Assembly: GCA_937916125.1 (NCBI GenBank)
Contig: CALGGE010000007.1
Coordinates: 1-44,410, forward strand
Source: an uncultured Elusimicrobia bacterium
GTDB taxonomy: Bacteria; Elusimicrobiota; Endomicrobiia; Endomicrobiales; Endomicrobiaceae
Reading direction: 5' to 3'
DNA: 44,410 bases
In this document: one piece after another, positions 13,586 through 21,818 of the stretch
Layout: every line of letters starts with the position of its first letter
How positions within the stretch are numbered: position 1 is the stretch's first letter
The notes under the pieces: generated by a model
What the model was told of the DNA's origin: nothing
The model's database searches: none
Seen by the model: the letters and a program-made list of their open reading frames with translations, nothing else
Program-made: the position numbers and the translations under genes

Positions 13586-14890
13586 TTAATGTAGGTGTCT
13601 CTTATCAATAACTCTCTTAGATTTTCCTTCCGTTCTTGCTAATGTTTTCGGTTCTACTAACCTAACACTAACTCCTAAACCTATGGTAGAATCTATTGCT
13701 TTCTTAATCGTAGTCTTTATATTTTCCAAAGCCTGCAATTCATCGGTAAAGAATTTCTCATCCACTTCAACGAGAACTTCAAGCTTATCCAAAGCATTTT
13801 CTTCTCTGTCGACTATCAATTGATAATTCGGTAAAGCACCGTCAACCTGCAATAATGCATGTTCTATTTGTGTGGGGAATACATTTATTCCTCTAACAAC
13901 TATCATATCGTCGGTTCTGCCTTTAATTTTACTGAGTCTCGGTGCCGTTCTTCCGCATTTGCAAGTTTCATAAGTGATAGAAACTATATCTCTTGTTCTG
14001 TATCTTATTAAAGGAATTGCCTGTTTTGTTAATGTGGTAATTACAAGCTCGCCGGGTTCGCCTTCGGGAACGGGTTGATTGGTTACAGGATCAATTATTT
14101 CCGGATAGAAGAAGTCAGACCAAATGTGAAGACCTTCTCTATATATACATTCCTGTGCTACTCCCGGACCGCAAATTTCGGAAAGCCCGTAAATATCGGT
14201 TGCCGTCATATTTAAAGTTTTATCTATTGTATCTCTCATGGCAATACTCCACGGTTCCGAACCGAATATTCCCACTTCCCAACTTGATGTTCTCGGGTCA
14301 ACACCCAAAGCTTTCATTTCTTCCGCCAAATACAAAATATAGCTTGGCGTACAAGCTACAATTCTCGGTTTAAAATCCTGCATTAATTTTATTTGTCTTT
14401 TTGTTTGTCCCGTTGCGGCAGGAATGATTGTTGCACCGAGTCTTAATGCACCGTAATGTATACCTAAACCGCCGGTAAAAAGTCCGTATCCGTAAGAAAC
14501 CTGAATTATATCACCTTTCTTACCGCCTGCACAAGCAATGGAACGGGCAGCAACATTTGCCCAAAGGTTAAGATCTCTTTTAGTAAAACCTACAACCGTA
14601 GGATTACCTGTAGTTCCGCTCGACACATGAATTTCAGCAACATTTTTTATGTCCGTTGAAAACAAACCGAACGGATAAGAATCTCTTAAATCTTCTTTTG
14701 GTGTAAAAGGTAATTTTGTAATATCGTCTATGGATTTTATGTCCGTCGGCAATATTCCAAACTTATCAAATTTTTGTCTATATATGGGAGAATTATCGTA
14801 GATGTATTTTACAGCTTTTACCAATCTTTCCGACTGAAGATTTTTTAAGTCTTCTTTGTTTGCACATTCCAACTTTTCATTGTAAATCAT
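13586..14890 (-). CDS. paaK: Phenylacetate-CoA ligase family (arylacetate-CoA ligase)
   Basis: A 434-residue adenylate-forming enzyme; ATG after AAGGAGAAAGT. It joins an aryl or related acid to CoA with ATP; run backwards with IorAB products it may yield ATP. Motifs: N-terminal YDNSPIYRQKFD, the phosphate loop VSSGTTGNPTVVGFTKRDL (about 90-108), YGLSEICGPGVAQEC (about 235-249), the YRTRDI motif and DDMIVVRGINVFPTQIE, and C-terminal GKSKRVIDKR with the catalytic Lys. Length and motifs are standard for PaaK. It follows iorB by a 190-base repeat-filled gap and precedes the ACT gene. In Elusimicrobium minutum such a ligase with IorAB is proposed for peptide fermentation; the same role is inferred here. 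Confidence 0.92.
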   Translation of the reverse strand: MIYNEKLECANKEDLKNLQSERLVKAVKYIYDNSPIYRQKFDKFGILPTDIKSIDDITKLPFTPKEDLRDSYPFGLFSTDIKNVAEIHVSSGTTGNPTVVGFTKRDLNLWANVAARSIACAGGKKGDIIQVSYGYGLFTGGLGIHYGALRLGATIIPAATGQTKRQIKLMQDFKPRIVACTPSYILYLAEEMKALGVDPRTSSWEVGIFGSEPWSIAMRDTIDKTLNMTATDIYGLSEICGPGVAQECIYREGLHIWSDFFYPEIIDPVTNQPVPEGEPGELVITTLTKQAIPLIRYRTRDIVSITYETCKCGRTAPRLSKIKGRTDDMIVVRGINVFPTQIEHALLQVDGALPNYQLIVDREENALDKLEVLVEVDEKFFTDELQALENIKTTIKKAIDSTIGLGVSVRLVEPKTLARTEGKSKRVIDKRHLH

Positions 14891-14894
14891 ACTT

Positions 14895-15080
14895 TCTCCT
14901 TAAAAATTGCTTTGCGATTTTTGGCTAAGAAGCTGCCATTATAACTTTTCAACTGCCGTTCTGTCATGCTGAGCTTGTCGAAGCATCTCGTCGTTGTCGT
15001 TAAACTGTTCAACTATTCAACTATTCAACTGTCGTTATTGTACATTGTCGTTCTCAGCCTTTCAGCTTATAAGCTAATTT
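14895..15080. repeat. Composite dispersed repeat block
   Basis: Between paaK and iorB. Contains the hairpin-like AAAAATTGCTTTGCGATTTTT (given as AAAAATTGC/GCGATTTTT), CTTTTCAACTGCCGTT, GTCATGCTGAGCTTGTCG followed by AAGCATCTCGT, CGTTGTCGTT, tandem AACTATTCAACT units and TTATTGTACATTGTCG. No gene or terminator with T run recognised. Confidence 0.7.
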
Positions 15081-15545
15081 TTAAATTGCAGATTTAAAAA
15101 TTTCAATATTTTTATCCGCAAACTGCGGTTTTATAACCTGCTTTAATGCCTTTTGCCAACTTTCTTTGGAAATATTTAAATGTTTGGATAATACCCCTAA
15201 CATATATGTATTTAAAAATTTGGGATTTGATATTTTTTCCTGTCCTTTAACAAAATCTTCATACAAATCCGTTCCGCCTTGTTTGAGAAGTTCTAACATT
15301 CTTTCGTGTTCACCTTTATCAAACGAAAGCAAATAATCCACTTGCCCTGCTTCAATTATAGGAGAAAAAACTTCTTTTCCTATCCTTACATGAGATTCTA
15401 CGGAACCCCCTCTCTGTGCCATGCCGTGTACTTCGGACTTTTTTACATGATGTCCGTCATACATTGCAGCAAGCCCTACAATTTCCGCAGCGGTTAAAAT
15501 TCCCTGACCGCCCGTTCCACAAAATAATATGTTTATTGTATCCAT
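15081..15545 (-). CDS. iorB: Indolepyruvate:ferredoxin oxidoreductase subunit beta
   Basis: A 154-residue gamma-type 2-oxoacid oxidoreductase domain: NILFCGTGGQGILTAAEIVGLAAMYDG (GxGGQG loop), KKSEVHGMAQRGGSVESHVRIG and the end QVDYLLSFDKGEHERML. It is the small subunit that pairs with IorA to oxidise aryl 2-oxoacids to acyl-CoA with reduction of ferredoxin. Family members are usually about 185-200 residues; this one is shorter at the C-terminus but keeps all visible motifs. ATG at 15545 is 12 bases from the element at 15556-15702, with AGGAGAAAATA as ribosome binding site. It follows iorA in the same run. Confidence 0.92.
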   Translation of the reverse strand: MDTINILFCGTGGQGILTAAEIVGLAAMYDGHHVKKSEVHGMAQRGGSVESHVRIGKEVFSPIIEAGQVDYLLSFDKGEHERMLELLKQGGTDLYEDFVKGQEKISNPKFLNTYMLGVLSKHLNISKESWQKALKQVIKPQFADKNIEIFKSAI

Positions 15546-15555
15546 TATTTTCTCC

Positions 15556-15702
15556 TAAAAAATACTTCGTATTTTTGAAGATTGGAAGATTTGAGGATTG
15601 GATGATTGGAAGTTAAGTTGTAAAATTTGCTTTGCAAATTTTGTTATCATTTAATTTCCGCTTTGCTTCTAATCTTCTATTCTTCCATTCTTCTAATCTT
15701 CT
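15556..15702. repeat. Inverted-repeat intergenic element, copy 2
   Basis: Same order and near-identical bases as 13434-13585: hairpin AAAAATAC-TTC-GTATTTTT, GAAGATTGG units, AAAATTTGC-TTT-GCAAATTTT hairpin, inverted TCTTCTAATCTTC units. It begins inside or at the iorA stop codon (the TAG at 15703-15701 abuts the repeat) and ends at the iorB ribosome binding site. Two copies in equivalent positions within one operon argue for insertion at stop codons. Confidence 0.7.
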
Positions 15703-17425
15703 ACTTTGCAGCTTCTAAAGCAGCAAAGTGGCATTGTTGTACACAAACATTGCAACCTGCACATAAGTTTTCGTTCAATTTTATATTTCCGTTTTCGTCT
15801 TTAAATATTGCAGGGCAATCCACACTTGTACACATATAACATTTTTTGCATTTGTCCGCATAAAATTTCGGTGCAGGCTTTTTGCTTCTGTCTATCATCT
15901 TACAAAGACCTATTCTTACTATCAATACGGAAAGTTCGTCTTTAGCGGAATATTGTTTTATTTTAGATTCTATTACGGCAGAACTGTCGCCGATAACTTC
16001 AACATTGTCAGCACCGCAAGCTTTACATAAAGTAACCAAATCAAGCCTCTTTGTCTGTTCACCTTTAGCGGTAACTCCCGTTGCGGGGTTAGGCTGAGCA
16101 CCTGTCATTGCCGTCGTTCCGTTATCAAGAATAATTATTACACCTTTGGTTTTATTGTAAGCACAATTGATAAGCCCTTCTATACCCGAATGACAAAAAG
16201 TGGAATCGCCTATAACGGCAACAGCTTTGTCTCTGCCCAAAACGGAAGTCAAACTGCTCATTATCGTTACGCTTGACCCCATACAAACCGTTGTATGAAG
16301 TGCAGATAACGGCGGTGTTGCACCGAGAGTATAACAACCTATATCGCCTGCAACAACAACTTTAGTTTTTCTTAAAGCAACAAATGTTGCTCTGTGCGGA
16401 CATCCCGGACACAAAACAGGTTTTCTCCCCGGTTTAGGATAAGAAGTTTTAGGTTTGCCGTCGATAATGTCTCTGACGGATTCGGGGTTAAGTTCACCTA
16501 CTCTGTAAGTATAATGTTTACCCTGACATTTTATTCCCATCTGTAAAAGATGTTCCTCTATAAAAGGTTCACTCTCTTCAACTACTGCAACTTTTTCTAC
16601 CTGAGAACAGAAATCTTTTATTTTTTTGTCGGGGAAAGGATATGTTACGGTAAGTTTTAATACCGAAGCATCGGGATATACTTCCTTAACATACATATAT
16701 GAAACACTGTCGGTAACTATACCGAGTTTTTTATCTTTTATCTCGACGGAATTTTCTTTTGCTCCGTCTGAAAATTCCTGCATTTTAATTAACTTTTCTT
16801 CCAAGTCTATATGTTTTTTGTAAGCGTTTGCCGGGACCATAACATATTTTCTCGGATTTTTTTCAAAAGGTTTGTTCGGAATTTCGGTTCTTTCACCTAT
16901 CTCTACATTTTCTTTTGTATGAGCCACTCTTGTCGTCATTCTGAAAAGAACCGGCGTATCGAACTTTTCGCTTATTTCAAACGCCAATTTAATTAATTTT
17001 TTGGCTTCTGCAGGAGAAGACGGTTCCAACAAAGGAATCTTTGCAAATTTTGCGATAAGTCTGTTATCCTGCTCGTTCTGCGACGAATGCATACCGGGAT
17101 CATCTCCGGTAACAATAACAAAACCTGCATTTATTCCCGAATAAGCAGATGTCATAAGAGGGTCCATCGCTACATTTACTCCTACATGTTTCGACGAATA
17201 AATCGAACGAACACCTGCAAAAGCAGCACCGAGTGCAACCTCAAACGCAACTTTCTCGTTTATTGCCCACTGTGCATCAACTTCTTTAAATTGTGCAAAA
17301 TACTCTAAAATATCCGTCGCGGGCGTTCCCGGATACGATGCTGCAAATTTAAGCCCTGCTTCATAAGCCCCTTGAGCAAGAGCTTCGTTTCCTGATAAAA
17401 GTTTATAATTTTCCATGATTTTCAT
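15701..17425 (-). CDS. iorA: Indolepyruvate:ferredoxin oxidoreductase subunit alpha
   Basis: A 574-residue TPP- and iron-sulfur enzyme. Start at 17425 (MKIMENYKLLSGNEALAQ) or at the ATG three codons on; neither has a strong ribosome binding site. The pyrimidine-binding domain has GNEALAQGAYEAGLKFAASYPGTP; the PP domain has CPGCPHRATF, the TPP motif GDIGCYTLG...GDSTFCHSG and ILDNGTTAMTGAQPNP. The C-terminus carries two [4Fe-4S] sites (CKKCYMC-x5-CP and CAGCNVC-x3-C). With IorB it converts aryl pyruvates to aryl-acetyl-CoA and reduced ferredoxin in the cytoplasm. It begins 44 bases after uvrA. Partner ligase paaK and ACT protein follow, so the run is a unit for aromatic and other amino-acid fermentation. 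Confidence 0.95.
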   Translation of the reverse strand: MKIMENYKLLSGNEALAQGAYEAGLKFAASYPGTPATDILEYFAQFKEVDAQWAINEKVAFEVALGAAFAGVRSIYSSKHVGVNVAMDPLMTSAYSGINAGFVIVTGDDPGMHSSQNEQDNRLIAKFAKIPLLEPSSPAEAKKLIKLAFEISEKFDTPVLFRMTTRVAHTKENVEIGERTEIPNKPFEKNPRKYVMVPANAYKKHIDLEEKLIKMQEFSDGAKENSVEIKDKKLGIVTDSVSYMYVKEVYPDASVLKLTVTYPFPDKKIKDFCSQVEKVAVVEESEPFIEEHLLQMGIKCQGKHYTYRVGELNPESVRDIIDGKPKTSYPKPGRKPVLCPGCPHRATFVALRKTKVVVAGDIGCYTLGATPPLSALHTTVCMGSSVTIMSSLTSVLGRDKAVAVIGDSTFCHSGIEGLINCAYNKTKGVIIILDNGTTAMTGAQPNPATGVTAKGEQTKRLDLVTLCKACGADNVEVIGDSSAVIESKIKQYSAKDELSVLIVRIGLCKMIDRSKKPAPKFYADKCKKCYMCTSVDCPAIFKDENGNIKLNENLCAGCNVCVQQCHFAALEAAK

Positions 17426-17469
17426 ATTCTACTTTTTTTATAAATGTTTTTCAATAAAAAATCTTTATA

Positions 17470-20277
17470 CTATTTAAAAATGTGTTTTTTTAAGAATTGA
17501 CCGGTATAGGATTTCTGTGCTAACATAATCTTTTCAGGGGCACCTTCGGCGACAATTTTGCCTCCGCCGTCACCACCCTCCGGACCTAAATCTATAATCC
17601 AATCGGCTGTTTTTATAACATCCATATTGTGTTCAATTACAAGAACCGTATTCCCCGCATAGACAAGTTTATGTAAAACATCCAACAGTTTTTTAACATC
17701 TTCAAAATGAAGTCCCGTAGTTGGCTCATCCAAAATATACAAAGTTCTTCCCGTTCCGCGTTTGGAAAGCTCGGTGGCGAGCTTTATTCTCTGTGCCTCA
17801 CCGCCTGAGAGCGTGGTGGAAGATTGACCGATTTTTATGTAGCCTAAACCTACCTCATTTAATGTAGATAAAATATTTTTAAGTCTGGGAATATTTTCGA
17901 AAAATTTAACGGCTTCTTCAACTGTCATATTTAAAACTTCGTCGATATTTTTGCCTTTATATTTTATTTGTAAAGTTTCTTCGTTAAATCTTCTCCCCCC
18001 GCAAACATCGCACTTTACAAAAATGTCCGGCAGAAACTGCATTTCTATCTGCAATGTTCCGTCGCCCTGACAGTTTTCACATCTGCCGCCCTTAACATTG
18101 AACGAAAATCTTCCGGGAGCAAAGCCTTTGGCTTTAGCCTCGGGAGTCTGTGCAAACAACTCTCTTATTATCGAGAAAGCCCCCGTGTAAGTAACGGGGT
18201 TGGAACGCGGTGTTCTGCCTATCGGAGACTGGTCGACAATAATAACTTTATCTATATTTTCCAAACCTTCAATGCTTTCATGTTTTCCGGGAACATCTTT
18301 TGCTCTGTATAATTTCTGTGCCAATGCTTTGTAAATGATATCGTAAACAAGAGTGGATTTCCCCGAACCTGAAACACCCGTTACACAAACAAATAGTCCG
18401 AGAGGAATCTCAACATCTATCTTTTTCAAATTAAACTGTGCCGCACCATACACGGAAAGCCATTTGTTGCCGGGCTTAATTCTCTTTTCAACGGGAATCG
18501 ACAGCTTGCCGTTAAGATATTTTGCCGTTAGGGAATCTTTGTTTTTCAGCACGTCTTTCGGAGTGCCTTGTGCAACTATCTTGCCGCCGTGAATACCTGC
18601 ACCCGGACCTAAATCTATCAGATAATCCGCCGTTCTCATGGTATCTTCGTCGTGTTCAACAACTATTAAAGTGTTGCCCATATCTCGTAATGCAGTTAAA
18701 GTTTTCAGTAATTTATCGTTATCTCTCTGGTGCAAACCGATGGACGGTTCGTCCAAAACATACAATACTCCGGTAAGCCCCGAGCCTATTTGCGTGGCAA
18801 GATGTATTCTCTGTCCTTCACCGCCGGAAAGAGTGGAGCTTTCTCTGTCCAGCGACAGATATCCCAAACCGACATTGTTCAAAAAGTTCAATCTGGCTTT
18901 TATTTCTTTCATAATAGTTTTTGAAATTTCTTTTTCTTTGTCGGTAAACTTAATATTTTCGAAAAATTTCGCGGCTTTATTTACCGACATTGCCGTAATA
19001 TCCATAATGGACTTATCGTTAACAAGAACGGACAACGCCTCTTTTTTAAGCCTTTTACCTTTACATGACGGACAGGTTCTTTGCGTCATGTACTCATTAA
19101 AAATCGCAGTTTTTACAAAATCGGACTCGGATTCGTTATAGCGTCTCTGCATATTTGTTACGACTCCTTCAAAGTCCCCCTTGCCGTATAACAAAATATC
19201 CTGTTGAACTTTAGTAAGATTTTTCCAAGGTTTGTTCATCGGAATATCGTATTTATCACATACGTCCGAAAGCATTTCATAATAATAACCCGACCAGGAA
19301 GTTTTCCAGCGGTGTGTTCTTGTGGTTATCGGATTAGCCCATGGTTTTAATGCTCCGTCTTCTACGGATAAAATTTTGCTCGGGACAACCAAATCTTCAT
19401 CTATTTCTATTTTTTTACCGAGTCCGCCGCAATCCGGACATGCCCCGTGCGGTGTATTGAACGAGAAAAGTCTCGGTTCGATTTCCGCGATATTTATTCC
19501 GCAATCTATACAGGCATAATGTTCACTGAATGTTTTTTCGTCTTTTATATTTTTTTTGTCGTCAAGAACCGCCACGCAAACAAGTCCGTGTCCGTGCTTT
19601 AAAGAAGTTTCTATTGAAGAAGAAATTCTGGATTTATTTTCTTTATTTACTTTTATTCTGTCAACAAGAATATCTATATTGTGTTTTTTATATCTGTCCA
19701 ATTTAATATCTTCATCAAGACTGTATATTTTTTTATCTACACGAACTCTGTTAAAACCGTCTTTTAATAATCTTGTAAAAAGTTCTTCATAAGTCCCGAT
19801 TTTGCCTTTTATGACCGGTGCCAAAATATATATCATTGATTCTTCGGGAAGCTTCATTACTTCGTCTATTATCTGCTGAGACGATTGCGGGCTGACTTTT
19901 TTACCGCATTTAGGACAATGTGCAATACCTATTCTTGCAAACAAAAGCCTTAAATAGTCGTAAATTTCCGTAACGGTCCCCACCGTGGAACGCGGATTGT
20001 GCGACGGGTTTCGTTGTTCTATGGATATTGCAGGAGAAAGCCCCTCGATAATATCCGCATCGGGCTTATCCATCAAATCCAAAAATTGTCTTGCATAAGC
20101 CGAAAGAGATTCAACATATCTTCTCTGTCCTTCGGCATATATAGTATCAAAAGCAAGAGAAGATTTCCCCGAACCGGATAGACCTGTAACGACCACTAAC
20201 TTATTTTTCGGGATGTCGATATCTATATTCTTTAGATTATGTTGTCTTGCACCCCTTATTTTAATAATATTTTCCAT
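17470..20277 (-). CDS. uvrA: Excinuclease ABC subunit A
   Basis: A full-length 935-residue UvrA; ATG after AAGGAAAATTT. It is the damage-recognition ATPase of nucleotide excision repair. Visible parts: Walker A GLSGSGKSSLAFDT (residue 31 on), zinc site CPKCGKK, the zinc module CIDCG...CPDCGG, ABC signature STLSGGEGQRIHLATQIG, Walker B YVLDEPSIGLHQRD, second Walker A GVSGSGKSTLVYDI, zinc finger CENCQGDGTLQIEMQFLPD...CDVCGG, second signature TTLSGGEAQRIKLA and YILDEPTTGLH. No defect seen. It precedes iorA closely, which is not a functional grouping. Its presence contrasts with the broken uvrC at the window start. Confidence 0.98.
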   Translation of the reverse strand: MENIIKIRGARQHNLKNIDIDIPKNKLVVVTGLSGSGKSSLAFDTIYAEGQRRYVESLSAYARQFLDLMDKPDADIIEGLSPAISIEQRNPSHNPRSTVGTVTEIYDYLRLLFARIGIAHCPKCGKKVSPQSSQQIIDEVMKLPEESMIYILAPVIKGKIGTYEELFTRLLKDGFNRVRVDKKIYSLDEDIKLDRYKKHNIDILVDRIKVNKENKSRISSSIETSLKHGHGLVCVAVLDDKKNIKDEKTFSEHYACIDCGINIAEIEPRLFSFNTPHGACPDCGGLGKKIEIDEDLVVPSKILSVEDGALKPWANPITTRTHRWKTSWSGYYYEMLSDVCDKYDIPMNKPWKNLTKVQQDILLYGKGDFEGVVTNMQRRYNESESDFVKTAIFNEYMTQRTCPSCKGKRLKKEALSVLVNDKSIMDITAMSVNKAAKFFENIKFTDKEKEISKTIMKEIKARLNFLNNVGLGYLSLDRESSTLSGGEGQRIHLATQIGSGLTGVLYVLDEPSIGLHQRDNDKLLKTLTALRDMGNTLIVVEHDEDTMRTADYLIDLGPGAGIHGGKIVAQGTPKDVLKNKDSLTAKYLNGKLSIPVEKRIKPGNKWLSVYGAAQFNLKKIDVEIPLGLFVCVTGVSGSGKSTLVYDIIYKALAQKLYRAKDVPGKHESIEGLENIDKVIIVDQSPIGRTPRSNPVTYTGAFSIIRELFAQTPEAKAKGFAPGRFSFNVKGGRCENCQGDGTLQIEMQFLPDIFVKCDVCGGRRFNEETLQIKYKGKNIDEVLNMTVEEAVKFFENIPRLKNILSTLNEVGLGYIKIGQSSTTLSGGEAQRIKLATELSKRGTGRTLYILDEPTTGLHFEDVKKLLDVLHKLVYAGNTVLVIEHNMDVIKTADWIIDLGPEGGDGGGKIVAEGAPEKIMLAQKSYTGQFLKKHIFK

Positions 20278-20623
20278 AAATTTTCCTTTTATATTTTGCT
20301 AAGCGAGTTTAATTTTTTACTTCTAATTTTGCATTTGCCTCCCTTATGTACCACTCGCTCCGCTTTCATTTCAGTACACTGCGGTCGTCAGTTGCTTCAT
20401 TCTAACACAAAATCTTAAGGCCTTTAACTACAACCAACAGCGACAAATACTTCGTTATATTTCAAAATCTTAAAAGTCTTTGAAAGCCAACAACGTCAAA
20501 CGACAAAACAATGACAAATTTCATAAATTTGCCAAATATAAATTATAACAAATTTTGAAGATATTAGGTTAGTGTAGTATCTATTGGTTGTTTTTTAATA
20601 ATTGTATCTTTATAATAAAAAAT
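20278..20623. other. Intergenic region upstream of uvrA
   Basis: On the minus strand a TATAAT lies at 20547-20542 with only a weak -35 (TAACCT-like) upstream, a possible uvrA promoter leaving a leader of about 260 nt. No gene, repeat module or riboswitch is recognised. The rest is AT-rich with GTCGTTTGACGTTG-like segments that echo the dispersed repeat. Confidence 0.3.
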
Positions 20624-20826
20624 TTATTGTTTTTTATTTCTTTCAAAATTTAAATCAGATATAAAGAAATATTCATTGTATTGTCTATTGTCAGTTACTA
20701 TAAAATTTTTATCAGGATTTATATTATCAAAAAAAGATACAGGTACTGTCCTTAATAAAGAAACGAAGGTATTAATATCAATATCTTTGTTCCATTCAAT
20801 CAAATCATCCTTTGCTTTATTGGCAG
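20624..20826 (-). pseudogene. Out-of-frame C-terminus of a spermidine-synthase-like protein
   Basis: In the frame next to the membrane ORF, the sequence reads NFIICLSANKAKDDLIEWNK, then DIDINTFVSLLRTVPVSFF and ends TDNRQYNEYFFISDLNFERNKKQ with stop at 20624. A TDNRxxNEYF-type ending is usual for fused MFS/spermidine-synthase proteins. The catalytic SAM-binding domain expected between this tail and the membrane part is missing and the frame is shifted, so this is the residue of an internal deletion. Confidence 0.5.
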
Positions 20827-21771
20827 AAAGACAAATAATGAAGTTAAAGCAACAATCGTAACAGGAGATTTGACTCTATTACGCTCTAAATCTTTTCTGT
20901 ATAAAAAAGATCCCAACCAAGTTGCAAATAAATATCCTGCCAAAAGAAAAGAAAACGAGTATACCATTGTTCCAAGAACGGGAGAATATGCTCTTGTCCA
21001 AACTATTTCCAAAGATAATGTTGTAAAACCGGTTATAAAAGAAATTATAAATATAAATTTTTCAGATAACAACTGTTTTGGTATACTATCAACTTTATTA
21101 TCCTGACCTGTTTTAATATCATTTACTATATTATTTTCAATTCTGTTAAGTTTATAAACTATAAACGCCAATAAAGCTGCAAATATATTTCCACAACAAG
21201 CTATAGATAATGTTCCTTTAAATCCATAAACCTCTATCCATATTATTGTTGTAGCTAAAACACCAAGCATACCTCCAATAACATTTGCCGTATATAAGAA
21301 ACTAAAACCGGTTGTGTTTTCTTTATAAATTTTTTTTAAAAAAGACATCATAAACGGGAATGTTGTTCCCATTGCTATACACCATGGAAGCAAACAAACG
21401 GTTAATACTATTGCAGATAAAAGCAAATAAGTAAAAGAATTTGTCGCACCCGTATCCAACAATATATGTTGAGAAATTATAAACGAATTAGGAACTATCA
21501 ATGCACCTGTAGCAATAAAAATTTCAGTAAGTATATAAAAATAAATCGGTGATATTTTTAATTTATCGGATAATTTATCAATGTATTTACCGCCAAACCA
21601 CGAACCTATAGCAATTCCTAACATAAAAACGGAAATAGCAACAGACATAACAGGTGTTATGCATCCAAAACTTCCAAAAGCCAATCTTATCCATACAGAT
21701 TGATAAACTAAACCGCTTAATCCGGATAAAACAAAAATTAAAAACAACAATATTTTTATATTTTTATTCAC
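20800..21771 (-). CDS. Membrane part of a fused MFS/spermidine-synthase-like protein (probably truncated)
   Basis: A 323-residue protein from GTG at 21771 with AGAGGATA upstream. About eight to nine membrane segments are visible, starting ILLFLIFVLSGLSGLVYQSVWIRLAFG, a signature of the N-terminal domain of fused MFS/spermidine-synthase proteins, then GIAIGSWFGGKYIDKL and LLPWCIAMGTTFPFM. After TIVALTSLFVFLPIKQRMI it stops, while the normal C-terminal end continues in another frame at 20624-20826. The synthase domain is therefore deleted and aminopropyl transfer activity is not expected. It follows nadB by 47 bases. It may be an inert remnant or a retained membrane protein. Confidence 0.6.
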   Translation of the reverse strand: MNKNIKILLFLIFVLSGLSGLVYQSVWIRLAFGSFGCITPVMSVAISVFMLGIAIGSWFGGKYIDKLSDKLKISPIYFYILTEIFIATGALIVPNSFIISQHILLDTGATNSFTYLLLSAIVLTVCLLPWCIAMGTTFPFMMSFLKKIYKENTTGFSFLYTANVIGGMLGVLATTIIWIEVYGFKGTLSIACCGNIFAALLAFIVYKLNRIENNIVNDIKTGQDNKVDSIPKQLLSEKFIFIISFITGFTTLSLEIVWTRAYSPVLGTMVYSFSFLLAGYLFATWLGSFLYRKDLERNRVKSPVTIVALTSLFVFLPIKQRMI

Positions 21772-21818
21772 AACACAAGTATCCTCTTCATATTTTTTTA
21801 CAATTATTTTTTCTAATA

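Noticed and set aside
18353..19141. Plus-strand frames opposite uvrA
   Set aside because: Antisense to conserved ABC motifs; no signals of their own.
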